Of a DNA stretch of 64,000 nt, positions 35,268 to 46,208 are shown piece by piece. A program made the position numbers and the translations under genes. The notes under the pieces were generated by a model. That model made no database searches and was not told the origin of the DNA. It saw only the letters and a list, made by a program, of their open reading frames with translations. Position 1 is the stretch's first letter. Each line of letters begins with the position of its first letter. This DNA is from Hordeum vulgare subsp. vulgare (taxonomy: Eukaryota; Streptophyta; Magnoliopsida; Poales; Poaceae), in the NCBI RefSeq assembly GCF_904849725.1, contig NC_058518.1:506155225-506219224 (forward strand), read 5' to 3'.

Positions 35268-36264
35268 CTAGACGACGAAAGGCCAGGTGATAGGGATCAT
35301 CCTTAGTTCTTGAGCCGGCACATGAGCCTGTCGTCCGTAACGTTGACAGCCATCACAACGACGAACTATCTCTTCTGCATCCGCATGAGCCGTCAACCAA
35401 AAGAATCCATGTCGGAACGCCTTTGAGACCAGGGAACGTGATCCGGCATGATGCCCACAATCTCCGGCATGGATGTCGTTCAGGATTACGCACCCTTCAT
35501 CGGAAGAAACGCATCGTTGAAATACGCCAGAAGTACTTCGCTTATATAACTCGCCGTTGATGATGACCATGGATTTGCTCCGACGAACGATTTGGCGAGC
35601 CAACACCTCATCCGAAGGTAACTCGCCTCGTGTAAGGTATGCCAAATAAGGAAGAACCCAATCCGGCGTAACACGGAGAGCCGCCACAAACTGGGACTCA
35701 GGATCTGGTATCGCCAACTCCTCTTTCGAAGGCAACCTCACGGAAGGATTATACAAGATATCCAAAAAAACATTAGGAGGAACCGACTTACATTGCGAGC
35801 CGAGACGTGAGAGGGCATCAACTGCTTCGTTAAGTCGCCGGTCGATATGATCAACTTGGTAGCCATGGAAGTGACCCGGCACATCAGACACATCCCTTCT
35901 GTATGCCGCCATCAAGGGGTCCCGGGAGTCCCATGTACCTGAAACTTGTTGAGCCACCAGATCAGAATCGCCAAGACATGTGACGCGTGTGAGGTTCATC
36001 TCCTTGGCGAGTCACAAACCATGAAGCAAGGCTTCATACTCCGCAGCGTTATTGGTACACGGGAACATGAGTCGGAGAACATAACATAACTTGTCTCCAT
36101 AGGGTGAAATCAACACCACGCCAGCCCCCGAGCCTTCCAATTGCCTAGACCCATCAAAATAAATAGTCGAGTACGTCAGGTCACGTGTGTCTTCCGGGAT
36201 CTGCAACTCGGTCCAATCATTGATGAAGTCGACCAATGCCTGGGACTTGATGGCCGTGCGAGGC
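35268..36264 (-). pseudogene. Element D second (archaeal-type) RNase H domain and integrase zinc finger
   Basis: Immediately right of G's target site on minus, 36264-36012 reads IYFDGSRQLEGSGAGVVLIS and CTNNAAEYEALLHGL, the signature of the additional RNase H found between RNase H and integrase in Tat elements. A TGA at 36009-36011 (likely CGA originally, ..HGLRLAKEM) cuts it. The frame resumes at 35999 with CLGDSDLVAQQVSGTW and DALSRLGSQ. It then carries the integrase HHCC finger HAGDCGHHAGSRSLVSKAFR ending RRCDGCQRYG. The residues joining to 45184-45693 are AIELGPHHVRY on one side and PRTAIKSQALVDF on the other. Confidence 0.8.
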
Positions 36265-36269
36265 GTATA

Positions 36270-38088
36270 TGTTGGGGAACATCGCATGGGAAACAAAAAA
36301 TTTCCTACGCGCACGAAGACCTATCATGGTGATGTCCATCTACGAGAGGGGATGAGTGATCTACGTACCCTTGTAGATCATACAGTAGAAGTGTTAGTGA
36401 ACGCGGTTGATGTAGTGGAACGTCCTCACGTCCCTCGATCCGCCCCGCGAACAATCCCGCGATCAGTCCCACGATCTAGTACCGAACGGACGGCACCTCC
36501 GCGTTCAGCACACGTACAGCGCGACGATGATCTCAGCCTTCTTGATCCAGCAAGAGAGACGGAGAGGTAGAAGAGTTCTCCGGCAACGTGACGGCGCTCT
36601 GGAGGTTGGTGATGACCTTGTCTCAGCAGGGCTCCGCCCGAGCTCCGCAGAAACGCGATCTAGAGGAAAAACCGTGGAGGTATGTGGTCGGGCTGCCGTG
36701 GAAAAGTCGTCTCAAATCAGCCCTAAAACCTCCGTATATATAGGTGGGAGGGAGGGGACCTTGCCTTGGGGCTCAAGGAGCCCCAAGGGGGTCGGCCGAG
36801 TCCAAGGGGGAAGGTTCCCCCCCCCCCCCGAAACCGAGTTGGACTTGGTTTGGTGGGAGGGAGTCCTTCCTTCCCTTCCCACCTCCTCTTTTTTTTCTCC
36901 TTGATTTTCTTCTCTAGGCGCATAGGGCCCTCTTGGGCTGTCCCACCAGCCCACTAAGGGCTGGTGCGCCACCCTCATGGCCTATGGGCTTCCCCGGGGT
37001 GGGTTGCCCCCCCGGTGAACTCCCGGAACCCATTCGTCATTCCCGGTACATTCCCGGTAACTCCGAAAACCTTCCGGTAATCAAATGAGGTCATCCTATA
37101 TATCAATCTTTGTTTCCGGACCATTCCGGAAACCCTCGTGACGTCCGTGATCTCATCCGGGACTCCGAACAACATTCGGTAACCAACCATATAACTCAAA
37201 TACGCATAAAACAACGTCGAACCTTAAGTGTGCAGACCCTGCGGGTTCGAGAACTATGTAGACATGACCCGAGAGACTTCCTCGGTCAATATCCAATAGC
37301 GGGACCTGGATGCCCATATTGGATCCTACATATTCTACGAAGATCTTATCGTTTGAACCTCAGTGCCAAGGATTCATATAATCCCGTATGTCATTCCCTT
37401 TGTCCTTCGGTATGTCACTTGCCCGAGATTCGATCGTCAGTATCCGTATACCTATTTCAATCTCGTTTACCGGCAAGTCTCTTTACTCGTTCCGTAATAC
37501 AAGATCCCGCAACTTACACTAAGTTACATTGCTTGCAAGGCTTGTGTGTGATGTTGTATTACCGAGTGGGCCCCGAGATACCTCTCCGTCACACAGAGTG
37601 ACAAATCCCAGTCTTGATCCATACTAACTCAACTAACACCTTCGGAGATACCTGTAGAGCATCTTTATAGTCACCCAGTTACGTTGCGACGTTTGATACA
37701 CACAAAGCATTCCTCCGGTGTCAGTGAGTTATATGATCTCATGGTCATAGGAATAAATACTTGACACGCAGAAAACAGTAGCAACAAATGACACGATCAA
37801 CATGCTACGTCTATTAGTTTGGGTCCAGTCCATCACGTGATTCTCCTAATGACGTGATCCAGTTATCAAGCAACAACACTTTGTTCATAATCAGAAGACA
37901 CTGACTATATTTGATCAACTGGCTAGCCAACTAGAGGCTTGCTAGGGACGGTGTTTTGTCTATGTATCCACACATGTAAATGAGTCTTCATCCAATACAA
38001 TTATAGCATGGATAATAAACGATTATCTTGATACAGGTATTATAATAATAACTATCTTTATTATTGCCTCTAGGGCATAATTCCAACA
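36270..38088 (-). repeat. 3' LTR of element G
   Basis: The LTR is 1819 bp with TGTTGGGGAA (plus left end) and TTCCAACA (right end). It contains GTATATATAGG at 36733-36743 as likely TATA, and a long C-run at 36817-36830 that differs in length from the 5' copy. An 11-12 bp insertion (GAACAATCCCGC region, near 36448) is absent from the other LTR. Confidence 0.93.
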
Positions 38089-38140
38089 GTCTCCCACTTG
38101 CACTAGAGTCAATAATCTAGCCCTCACATCATCATGCGAA

Positions 38141-41100
38141 TTACATTGTAATAAATCTAACACCCATACAGTTCTGGTGTTGATCATGCTTTGGCCGTGG
38201 AAGAGGTTTAGTCATCGAGTCTGCTACATTCAGATCCGTGAGCACTTTGCATATATTTACGTCCTCTCCCTCGACGTAGTCGCGGATGAGGTTGAAGCGT
38301 CGTTTGATGTGTCTGGTCTTCTTGTGAAACCGTGGTTCCTTTGCTAAGGCAATGGCACCCGTGTTGTCATAGAACAAGGTTATTGGATTCAGTGCGCTTG
38401 GCACCACTCCAAGATCCATCATGAACTGCTTCATCCAGACTTCCTCATTAGCCGCCTCCGAGGCAGCCATGTATTCCGCTTCACATGTAGAATCTGCTAC
38501 GACGCTTTGCTTGGAACTGCACCAGCTTACCGCACCCCCATTAAGAATAAATACGTATCCGGTTTGCGACTTAGAGTCGTCCGGATCTGTGTCAAAGCTT
38601 GCATCGACGTAACCTTTTACGGCGAGCTCTTCGTCACCTCCATACACGAGAAACATCTCCTTAGTCCTTTTCAGGTACTTCAGGATATTCTTGACCGTTG
38701 TCCAGTGATCTACTCCTGGATTACTCGGGAACCTACCTGCCATACTTATGGCCAGGCTAACATCCGGTCTAGTGCACAACATTGCATACATGATAGAACC
38801 TATGGCTGAAGCATAGGGGATGGAGCGCATATGCTCTCTATCTTCATCAGTTGCTGGGCACTGAGTCTTACTCAATCTTGTACCTTGTAAAACTGGCAAG
38901 AACCCTTTCTTGGACTGTTCCATTTTGAACCTCTTCAAAACTTTATCAAGGTATGTGCTTTGTGAAAGTCCTATCAGGCGTTTTGATCTATCCCTATAGA
39001 TCTTAATGCCTAGAATGTAAGCAGCTTCTCCTAGGTCCTTCATAAAGAAACTCTTATTCAAGTAATCCTTTATGCTCTCTAAAAACTCCACGTTGTTTCC
39101 AATCAGCAATATGTCATCCACATATAATATTAGAAACGCCACAGAGCTCCCACTCACTTTCTTGTAAATACAAGATTCTCCAACCACTTGTATAAACCCA
39201 AATGCTTTGATCACCTCATCAAAGCGTTTGTTCCAACTCCGAGATGCTTGCACCAGTCCATAAATGGATCGCTGGAGCTTGCACACCTTGTTAGCATTCT
39301 TAGGATCGACAAAACCTTCGGGTTGTATCATATACAACTCTTCCTTAAGGAAACCGTTAAGGAACTCCGTTTTGACATCCATCTGCCAGATTTCATAATC
39401 GAAAAATGCAGCTATTGCTAACATGATTCTGACGGACTTAAGCATCGCTACGGGTGAGAATGTCTCATCGTAGTCAACTCCTTGAACTTGTGAAAAACCC
39501 TTTGCCACAAGTCGAGCTTTATAAACGGTCACATTGTCGTCAGCGTCCGTCTTCCTCTTAAAGATCCATTTGTTCTGAATAGCCTTGCGGCCCTCAGGTA
39601 GTACCTCCAAAGTCCACACTTTGTTCTCATACATGGATCCTATCTCGGACTTCATGGCTTCTAGCCATTTGTTGGAATCTGGGCCCACCATTGCTTCTTC
39701 ATAATTTGCAGGTTCATTGTTGTCTAACAACATGATTGATAAGACGGGATTACCGTACCACTCTGGAGCAACACGTGGTCTCGTCGACCTGCGTGGTTCG
39801 ACAGAAACTTGAACCGGAGTTTCATGATAATCATCATTAACTTCCTCCTCAACCGGCATCGCAACGATAGAGGTTTCCCCTTGCCCTGCGCCACCATCCA
39901 GAGGGATGAGAGGTTCGACAACCTCGTCAAGTTCTATCTTCCTCCCACTCAATTCTCTCAAGAGAAACTCCTTCTCGAGAAAAGCTCTGTTTTTAGCAAC
40001 AAACACTTTGCCCTCGGATTTGAGATAGAAGGTGTACCCAACTGTCTCTTTTGGGTAACCTATGAAGACGCACTTTTCCGCTTTGGGCTCCAGCTTTTCA
40101 CGCTGAAGCTTTTTGACATAAGCATCACATCCCCAAACTTTAAGAAACGACAACTTTGGCCTTTTGCCACACCACAGTTCGTATGGTGTCGTCTCAACGG
40201 ATTTTGATGGTGCCCTATTTAAAGTGAATGCAGCTGTTTCTAATGCATAACCCCAAAACGATAACGGCAAATCGGTAAGACACATCATAGATCGCACCAT
40301 CTCTAATAAAGTACGATTACGACGTTCGGACACACCATTACGCTGTGGTGTTCCAGGCGGTGTTAACTGTGAAACAATTCCACACTGTCTTAAGTGAGTA
40401 CCAAACTCGAAACTCAGATATTCACCACCACGATCAAACCGTAGGAACTTGATCTTCTTGTTACGATGATTTTCCACTTCACTCTGAAATTGCGTGAACT
40501 TTTCAAATGTTTCAGACTTGTGTTTCATCAAGTAGACATAACCATATGTACTCAAATCGTCAGTGAAGGTGAGAAAATAACGATATCCGCCGCGTGCCTC
40601 TACGCTCATCGGACCACACACATCGGTATCTATGATTTCCAATAAGTCACTTGCACGCTCCATTGTTCCGGAGAACGGAGTCTTAGTCATCTTGCCCATG
40701 AGGCATGGTTCGCATGTGTCAAGTGAATCAAAGTCAAGTGACTCCAAAAGTCCATCAGCATGGAGTTTCTTCATGCGCTTTACACCAATAAGACCTAATC
40801 GGCAGTGCCACAAAAATATGGCGCTATCATTGTTAACTCTAACTCTTTTGGTCTCAGTGTTATGTATATGCGTATCGCTATCAAGATTCAATATGAACAA
40901 TCTTCTCACATTAGGTGCATGACCATAAAAGATGTTACTCATAGAAATAGAACAACCATTATTCTCTGACTTAAAAGAGTAACCGTCTCGCAATAAACAA
41001 GATCCAGATATAATGTTCATGCTCAACGCAGGCACTAAATAACAATGATTTAAGTTCATCACTAATCCTGATGGTAACTGAAGTGAAACTGTGCCGACGG

Positions 41101-42115
41101 CGATTGCATCAACCTTGGAACCATTTCCTACGCGCATCATCACTTCATCTTTCGCCAGCCTTCGTCTATTCCACAGTTCCTGTTTCGAGTTGCAAATATG
41201 AGCAACAGAACCGGTATCGAATACCCAGGCACTACTACGAGAGCCGGTTAAGTACACATCAATAACATGTATATCAAATATACCTGATTTTTCTTTGGCC
41301 GCCTTCTTATCTGCCAAATACTTGGGGTAATTGCGCTTCCAGTGACCCATACCCTTGCAATAGTAACACTCCGTTTCAGGCTTAGGTCCAGCTTTGGGTT
41401 TCTTCGTCGGATTGGCAACAGGCTTGCCGCTCTTCTTCGAATTACCCTTCTTGCCTTTGCCGTTTCTCTTGAAACTAGTGGTCTTATTCACCATCAACAC
41501 TTGATGCTCTTTACGGAGTTCAGACTCTGCGACTTTCAGCATCGCAAACAACTCGCCGGGACACATCCCTTGCATGTTGTAGTTCAACACAAAGCCTTTA
41601 TAGCTTGGAGGCAGTGATTGAAGGATTCTGTCAGTGATAGCCTCTTGCGGGAGTTCAATCCCCAGCTCAGCTAGACGGTTTGAGTACCCAGACATTTTGA
41701 GCACATGTTCACTGACAGACGAGTTTTCCTCCATCTTGCAAGCATAGAATTTATCGGAGGTCTCATACCTCTCAATCCGGGCGTTCTTCTGAAATATAAA
41801 CTTCAACTCCTGGAACATCTCAAATGCTCCATGACGCTCAAAGCGACGTTGAAGTCCCGGTTCTAAGCCATACAAGACTGCACATTGAACTATTGAGTAG
41901 TCCTCCTTACGTGTTAACCAAGCGTTCTTAACATCCTGATCAGCCGTAGCGGGTGGTTCATCTCCTAGCGCAGCATTAAGGACATAATCCTTCTTCCCAG
42001 CTTGTAAGATTAGCTTAAGATTACGAGCCCAGTCTACAAAGTTGCTTCCATCATCTTTCAACTTAGCTTTCTCTAGGAACGTATTAAAATTCAGGGTGAC
42101 TGTCGCATGAGCCAT
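38141..42115 (-). CDS. Copia gag-pol polyprotein of element G (1324 aa, uninterrupted)
   Basis: One frame encodes gag, protease, integrase, RT and RNase H in Copia order, and would be cleaved by its own protease in virus-like particles. Gag covers about residues 1-245. The zinc knuckle CYYCKGMGHWKRNYPKY (about 251-267) has Tyr for the last Cys (codon 41327-41329). Protease VFDTGS is near 297-302. Integrase zinc region WHCRLGLIG (about 439-447) has Leu where the second His is expected (codon 40790-40792). The core shows IIDTD, FTDD and NGVSERRNRT (Asp-Asp-Glu). RT carries WQMDVKTEFLNG and the catalytic YVDD (39114-39125). RNase H contains GYVDASFDTD and STCEAEYMAAS. The ATG in GATCATGGCTCATG is the family start. 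Protein is probably impaired despite the open frame. Confidence 0.93.
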   Translation of the reverse strand: MAHATVTLNFNTFLEKAKLKDDGSNFVDWARNLKLILQAGKKDYVLNAALGDEPPATADQDVKNAWLTRKEDYSIVQCAVLYGLEPGLQRRFERHGAFEMFQELKFIFQKNARIERYETSDKFYACKMEENSSVSEHVLKMSGYSNRLAELGIELPQEAITDRILQSLPPSYKGFVLNYNMQGMCPGELFAMLKVAESELRKEHQVLMVNKTTSFKRNGKGKKGNSKKSGKPVANPTKKPKAGPKPETECYYCKGMGHWKRNYPKYLADKKAAKEKSGIFDIHVIDVYLTGSRSSAWVFDTGSVAHICNSKQELWNRRRLAKDEVMMRVGNGSKVDAIAVGTVSLQLPSGLVMNLNHCYLVPALSMNIISGSCLLRDGYSFKSENNGCSISMSNIFYGHAPNVRRLFILNLDSDTHIHNTETKRVRVNNDSAIFLWHCRLGLIGVKRMKKLHADGLLESLDFDSLDTCEPCLMGKMTKTPFSGTMERASDLLEIIDTDVCGPMSVEARGGYRYFLTFTDDLSTYGYVYLMKHKSETFEKFTQFQSEVENHRNKKIKFLRFDRGGEYLSFEFGTHLRQCGIVSQLTPPGTPQRNGVSERRNRTLLEMVRSMMCLTDLPLSFWGYALETAAFTLNRAPSKSVETTPYELWCGKRPKLSFLKVWGCDAYVKKLQREKLEPKAEKCVFIGYPKETVGYTFYLKSEGKVFVAKNRAFLEKEFLLRELSGRKIELDEVVEPLIPLDGGAGQGETSIVAMPVEEEVNDDYHETPVQVSVEPRRSTRPRVAPEWYGNPVLSIMLLDNNEPANYEEAMVGPDSNKWLEAMKSEIGSMYENKVWTLEVLPEGRKAIQNKWIFKRKTDADDNVTVYKARLVAKGFSQVQGVDYDETFSPVAMLKSVRIMLAIAAFFDYEIWQMDVKTEFLNGFLKEELYMIQPEGFVDPKNANKVCKLQRSIYGLVQASRSWNKRFDEVIKAFGFIQVVGESCIYKKVSGSSVAFLILYVDDILLIGNNVEFLESIKDYLNKSFFMKDLGEAAYILGIKIYRDRSKRLIGLSQSTYLDKVLKRFKMEQSKKGFLPVLQGTRLSKTQCPATDEDREHMRSIPYASAIGSIMYAMLCTRPDVSLAISMAGRFPSNPGVDHWTTVKNILKYLKRTKEMFLVYGGDEELAVKGYVDASFDTDPDDSKSQTGYVFILNGGAVSWCSSKQSVVADSTCEAEYMAASEAANEEVWMKQFMMDLGVVPSALNPITLFYDNTGAIALAKEPRFHKKTRHIKRRFNLIRDYVEGEDVNICKVLTDLNVADSMTKPLPRPKHDQHQNCMGVRFITM

Positions 42116-43352
42116 GATCTACAACACAAATATATTCAAAGTGGACTTAGACTATGTTCAAGATAACTAGAGTTTAACTTAATCAAATTATTTGCTAAAC
42201 TCCCACTCAAAAAGTACATCTCTCTTGTCATTTGAGTGGTTCATGATCCACTTACACTAGCTCAAGTCCGATCATCACGTGAGTTGAGTATAGTTTCAGT
42301 GGTAAGCATCCCTATGCTAATCATATCGTCTATATGATTCATGATCAACCTTTCGGTCTCATGTGTTCCGAGGCCATGTCTGCACATGCTAGGCTCGTCA
42401 AGCTTAACCCGAGTGTTTCGCGTGCGCAACTGTTTTGCACCCGTTGTATGTGAACGTTGAGTCTATCACACCCGATCATCACGTGGTGTCTCGAAACGAC
42501 GAACTGTAGCAACGGTGCACAGTCGGGGAGGACACAATTTCGTCTTGAAATTTTAGTGAAAGATCACCTCATAATGCTACCCTCGTTCTAAGCAAAATAA
42601 GGTGCATAAAAGGATTAACATCACATGCAATTCATAAGTGACATGATATGGCCATCATCACGTGCTTCTTGATCTCCATCACCAAAGCACCGGCACGATC
42701 TTCTTGTCACCGGCGCCACACCATGATCTCCATCAACGTGTTGCCATCGGGGTTGTCCTGCTACTCATGCTATTACTACTAAAGCTACATCCTAGCAAAA
42801 TAGTAAACGCACCTGCAAGCACAAACGTTAGTATAAAGACAACCCTATGGCTCCTGCCGGTTGCCGTACCATCGACGTGCAAGTCAATATTTTCTATTAC
42901 AACATGATCATATCATACATCTAATATATCACATCACATCGTTGGCCATATCACATCACAAGCATACCCTGCAAAAACAAGTTAGACGTCCTCTAATTTT
43001 GTTGTTGCATGTTTTACGTGGTGACCATGGGTATCTAGTAGGATCGCATCTTACTTACGCAAACACCACAACGGAGATATACGAGTTGCTATTTAACCTC
43101 ATCCAAGGACCTCCTCGGTCAAATTCGATTCATCTAAAGTTGGAGAAACCGACACTTGCCAGTCATCTTTGAGCAACGGAGTTACTCGTAACGATGAAAC
43201 CAGTCTCTCGTAAGCGTACAAGTACTGTCAGTCCAAGCCGCTTCAATCCAACAATACCGCGGAATCAAGAAAAGACTAAGGAGGGCAGAAAAACGCACAT
43301 CAACGCCCACAAAAACTTTTGTGTTCTACTCGAGAAGACATCTACGCATGAA
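42116..43352 (-). other. Untranslated leader of element G
   Basis: About 1.24 kb lies between the PBS and gag ATG on minus, free of supported genes. Its length and content parallel the leader of F (19767-21001). Small plus-strand frames here are not credible genes. In this family the leader is known to hold dimerisation and packaging functions; none is assigned to specific bases here. Confidence 0.7.
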
Positions 43353-43369
43353 CCTAGCTCATGATGCCA
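43353..43369 (-). other. Primer binding site of element G
   Basis: On minus TGGCATCATGAGCTAGG follows one base after the 5' LTR end. It resembles the initiator tRNA-Met PBS TGGTATCAGAGC, with a C for T at base 4 and one extra base. Confidence 0.78.
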
Positions 43370-43370
43370 C

Positions 43371-45178
43371 TGTTAGGGAACGTCGCATGGGAAACAAAAA
43401 ATTTCCTACGCGCACGAAGACCTATCATGGTGATGTCCATCTACGAGAGGGGATGAGTGATCTACGTACCCTTGTAGATCGTACAGCAGAAGCGTTAGTG
43501 AACGCGGTTGATGTAGTGGAACGTCCTCACGTCCCTCGATCCGCCCCGCGATCAGTCCCACGATCTAGTACCGAACGGACGGCACCTCCGCGTTCAGCAC
43601 ACGTACAGCTCGACGATGATCTCGGCCTTCTTGATCCAGCAAGAGAGACGGAGAGGTAGAAGAGTTCTCCGGCAGCGTGACGGCGCTCCGGAGGTAGTGA
43701 TGACCTTGTCTCAGCAGGGCTCCGCCCGAGCTCCGCAGAAACGCGATCTAGAGGAAAAACCGTGGAGGTATGTGGTAGGTCTGCCGTGGAAAAGTCATCT
43801 CAAATCAGCCCTAAAACCTCCGTATATATAGGTGGGGGGGAGGGGACCTTGCCTTGGGGCTCAAGGAGCCCCAAGGGGGTCGGCCGAGTCCAAGGGGGAA
43901 GGTTCCCCCCCCTCGAACCGAGATGGACTTGGTTTGGTGGGAGGGAGTCCTTCCTTCCCTTCCCACCTCCTCTTTTTTTTCTCCTTGATTTTCTTCTCTA
44001 GGCGCATAGGGCCCTCTTGGGCTGTCCCACCAGCCCACTAAGGGCTGGTGCGCCACCCTCATGGCCTATGGGCTTCCCCGGGGTGGGTTGCCCCCCCCCC
44101 CCCCGGTGAACTCCCGGAACCCATTCGTCATTCCCGGTACATTCCCGGTAACTCCGAAAAACTTCCGGTAATCAAATGAGGTCATCCTATATATCAATCT
44201 TCGTTTCCGGACCATTCCGGAAACCCTCGTGACGTCCGTGATCTCATCCGGGACTCCAAACAACATTCGGTAACCAACCATATAACTCAAATACGCATAA
44301 AACAACGTCGAACCTTAAGTGTGCAGACCCTGCGGGTTCGAGAACTATGTAGACATGACCCGAGACTTCCTCGGTAAATATCCAATAGCGGGACCTGGAT
44401 GCCCATAGTGGATCCTACATATTCTACGAAGATCTTATCGTTTGAACCTCAGTGCCAAGGATTCATATAATCCCGTATGTCATTCCCTTTGTCCTTCGGT
44501 ATGTTACTTGCCCGAGATTCGATCGTCAGTATCCGTATACCTATTTCAATCTCGTTTACCGGCAAGTCTCTTTACTCGTTCCGTAATACAAGATCCCGCA
44601 ACTTACACTAAGTTACATTGCTTGCAAGGCTTGTGTGTGATGTTGTATTACCGAGTGGGCCCCGAGATACCTCTCCGTCACACGGAGTGACAAATCCCAG
44701 TCTTGATCCATACTAACTCAACTAACACCTTCGGAGATACCTGTAGAGCATCTTTATAGTCACCCAGTTACGTTGCGACATTTGATACACACAAAGCATT
44801 CCTCCGGTGTCAGTGAGTTATATGATCTCATGGTCATAGGAATAAATACTTGACACGCAGAAAACAGTAGCAACAAAATGACACGATCAACATGCTACGT
44901 CTATTAGTTTGGGTCCAGTCCATCACGTGATTCTCCTAATGACGTGATCCAGTTATCAAGCAACAACACTTTGTTCATAATCAGAAGACACTGACTATCT
45001 TTGATCAACTGGCTAGCCAACTAGAGGCTTGCTAGGGACGGTGTTTTGTCTATGTATCCACACATGTAAATGAGTCTTCATCCAATACAATTATAGCATG
45101 GATAATAAACGATTATCTTGATACAGGAATTATAATAATAACTATATTTATTATTGCCTCTAGGGCATAATTCCAACA
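43371..45178 (-). repeat. 5' LTR of element G
   Basis: The LTR is 1808 bp. On plus it begins TGTTAGGGAACG and ends TTCCAACA. It lacks the ~12-bp segment seen in the 3' LTR and has a longer C-run at 44091-44104. On minus the likely promoter box is read from GTATATATAGG at 43823-43833. Transcription of G would start downstream of this point toward lower coordinates. Confidence 0.93.
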
Positions 45179-45183
45179 GTATA

Positions 45184-46208
45184 CCGCACGTGGTGCGGCC
45201 CAAGCTCAATCGCCCATTTGGCGATTCGCCCCGTTGCCTCTCGGCTCTGGATGATGTCCCCAAGAGGGGCGGAGCTAACCATCGTGATAGCATGTTCTTG
45301 GAAAAAGTGTTTGAGCTTCCGACTCGCCATAAAGACCCCATAAACTAACTTCTGCCAGTGCGGGTAACGTTGTTTGGAGAGGGTTAGCACCTCGCTGATA
45401 AAATACACCGGGCGCTGTACCGGGTATTCCTTTCCTTCTTCATTCCGTTCGACAACCACTGCCACGCTCACCGCCTTGGAATTCGCCGCGATGTATAAAA
45501 GCATAGGCTCCTTTTTAGTCAGGGCGGCCAGAACCGTCGGGTTGACCAGCTGCTGCTTCAGAGCTTCAAAAGCTTCGTTGGCTTCGTCCGTCCAAACAAA
45601 ACGATCGGCTTTTTTGAGCAAGTTATAGAGGGGAATAGCTTTCTCCCCCAGGCGTCTTATAAAGCGACTCAAGGCCGCGATACGACCCGCCATGCGTTGA
45701 ACTTGATTAATATTTGATGGTTTCCCGATGAAGTGATTGCCTCGATTTTGTGCGGGTTGGCTTCAATGCCGCGTTCAGACACCAAGAAACCCAACAGCTT
45801 TCCTACGGGAACGCCAAAGACACATTTGGTGGGATTAATCTTCATCTGATACACCCGCAGATTGTCAAAAGTTTCCTTCTTGCGAGATTTAACCACGATG
45901 TCATCAACGTAAGCGTGAACGTTGCGTCCGATTTGGCCGCGGAGACAGTTTTGGATACAACGCTGGTAAGTCGCCCGAGCGCTCTTTAGCCCAAACGGCA
46001 TGCATACATAGCAAAAAGCCCCAAACGGGGTTATGAAAGCTGTCTTCTCCAGATCTTCCACAACCATCTTGATTTGGTGATATCCGGAGTAGGCGTCCAA
46101 GAAACACAAACGCTCGCAGCCCGCCACCGAATCAATGATTTGATCAATGCGGGGAAGGGCGAAAGGATCCTTTGGGCATGCTTTGTTGAGGTCAGTGTAG
46201 TCGATGCA
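45184..46208 (-). pseudogene. Element D reverse transcriptase palm and RNase H
   Basis: On minus, 46208-45670 encodes DYTDLNKACPKDPFALPRID, FLDAYSGYHQIKM, AFCYVCMPFGLKSARATYQR and the catalytic box HAYVDDIVVKS, a standard Gypsy RT palm. After a frame change near 45690 (…FNAWRVVSRP against MAGRIAALSRFIRRLG) the next frame has the connection and RNase H1 part (DRFVWTDEANEAFEALK, LLYIAANSKAVSVAVV, FISEVLTLSKQRYP). It ends at AIELGPHHVRY, where G inserted. The upstream RT portion continues beyond element E at 51664. The frameshift, the two insertions and stops elsewhere make it non-functional. Confidence 0.85.

Larger units (their letters stand above)
36270..45178 (-). mobile_element. Element G: nearly intact Copia retrotransposon (BARE-1/WIS-2/Angela group)
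   Basis: The element is 8909 bp on minus with a perfect GTATA target duplication (36265-36269 and 45179-45183). LTRs are 36270-38088 and 43371-45178. Order on minus is LTR, Met-tRNA PBS (43353-43369), ~1.24-kb leader, one open gag-pol frame (38141-42115), PPT (38089-38103), LTR. By eye the LTRs differ by about a dozen substitutions and a few small indels in their first ~560 bp and less elsewhere, so it is the youngest complete element here. It inserted between the two RNase H domains of D. The LTR start TGTTGGAATTATGCCC and polyprotein wording match BARE-1/WIS as I remember them. Confidence 0.95.

Noticed and set aside
36187..36957. Plus-strand frames of up to 127 codons, similar at 43321-44041
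   Set aside because: They are inside the LTRs of element G and are not conserved between the two LTRs.
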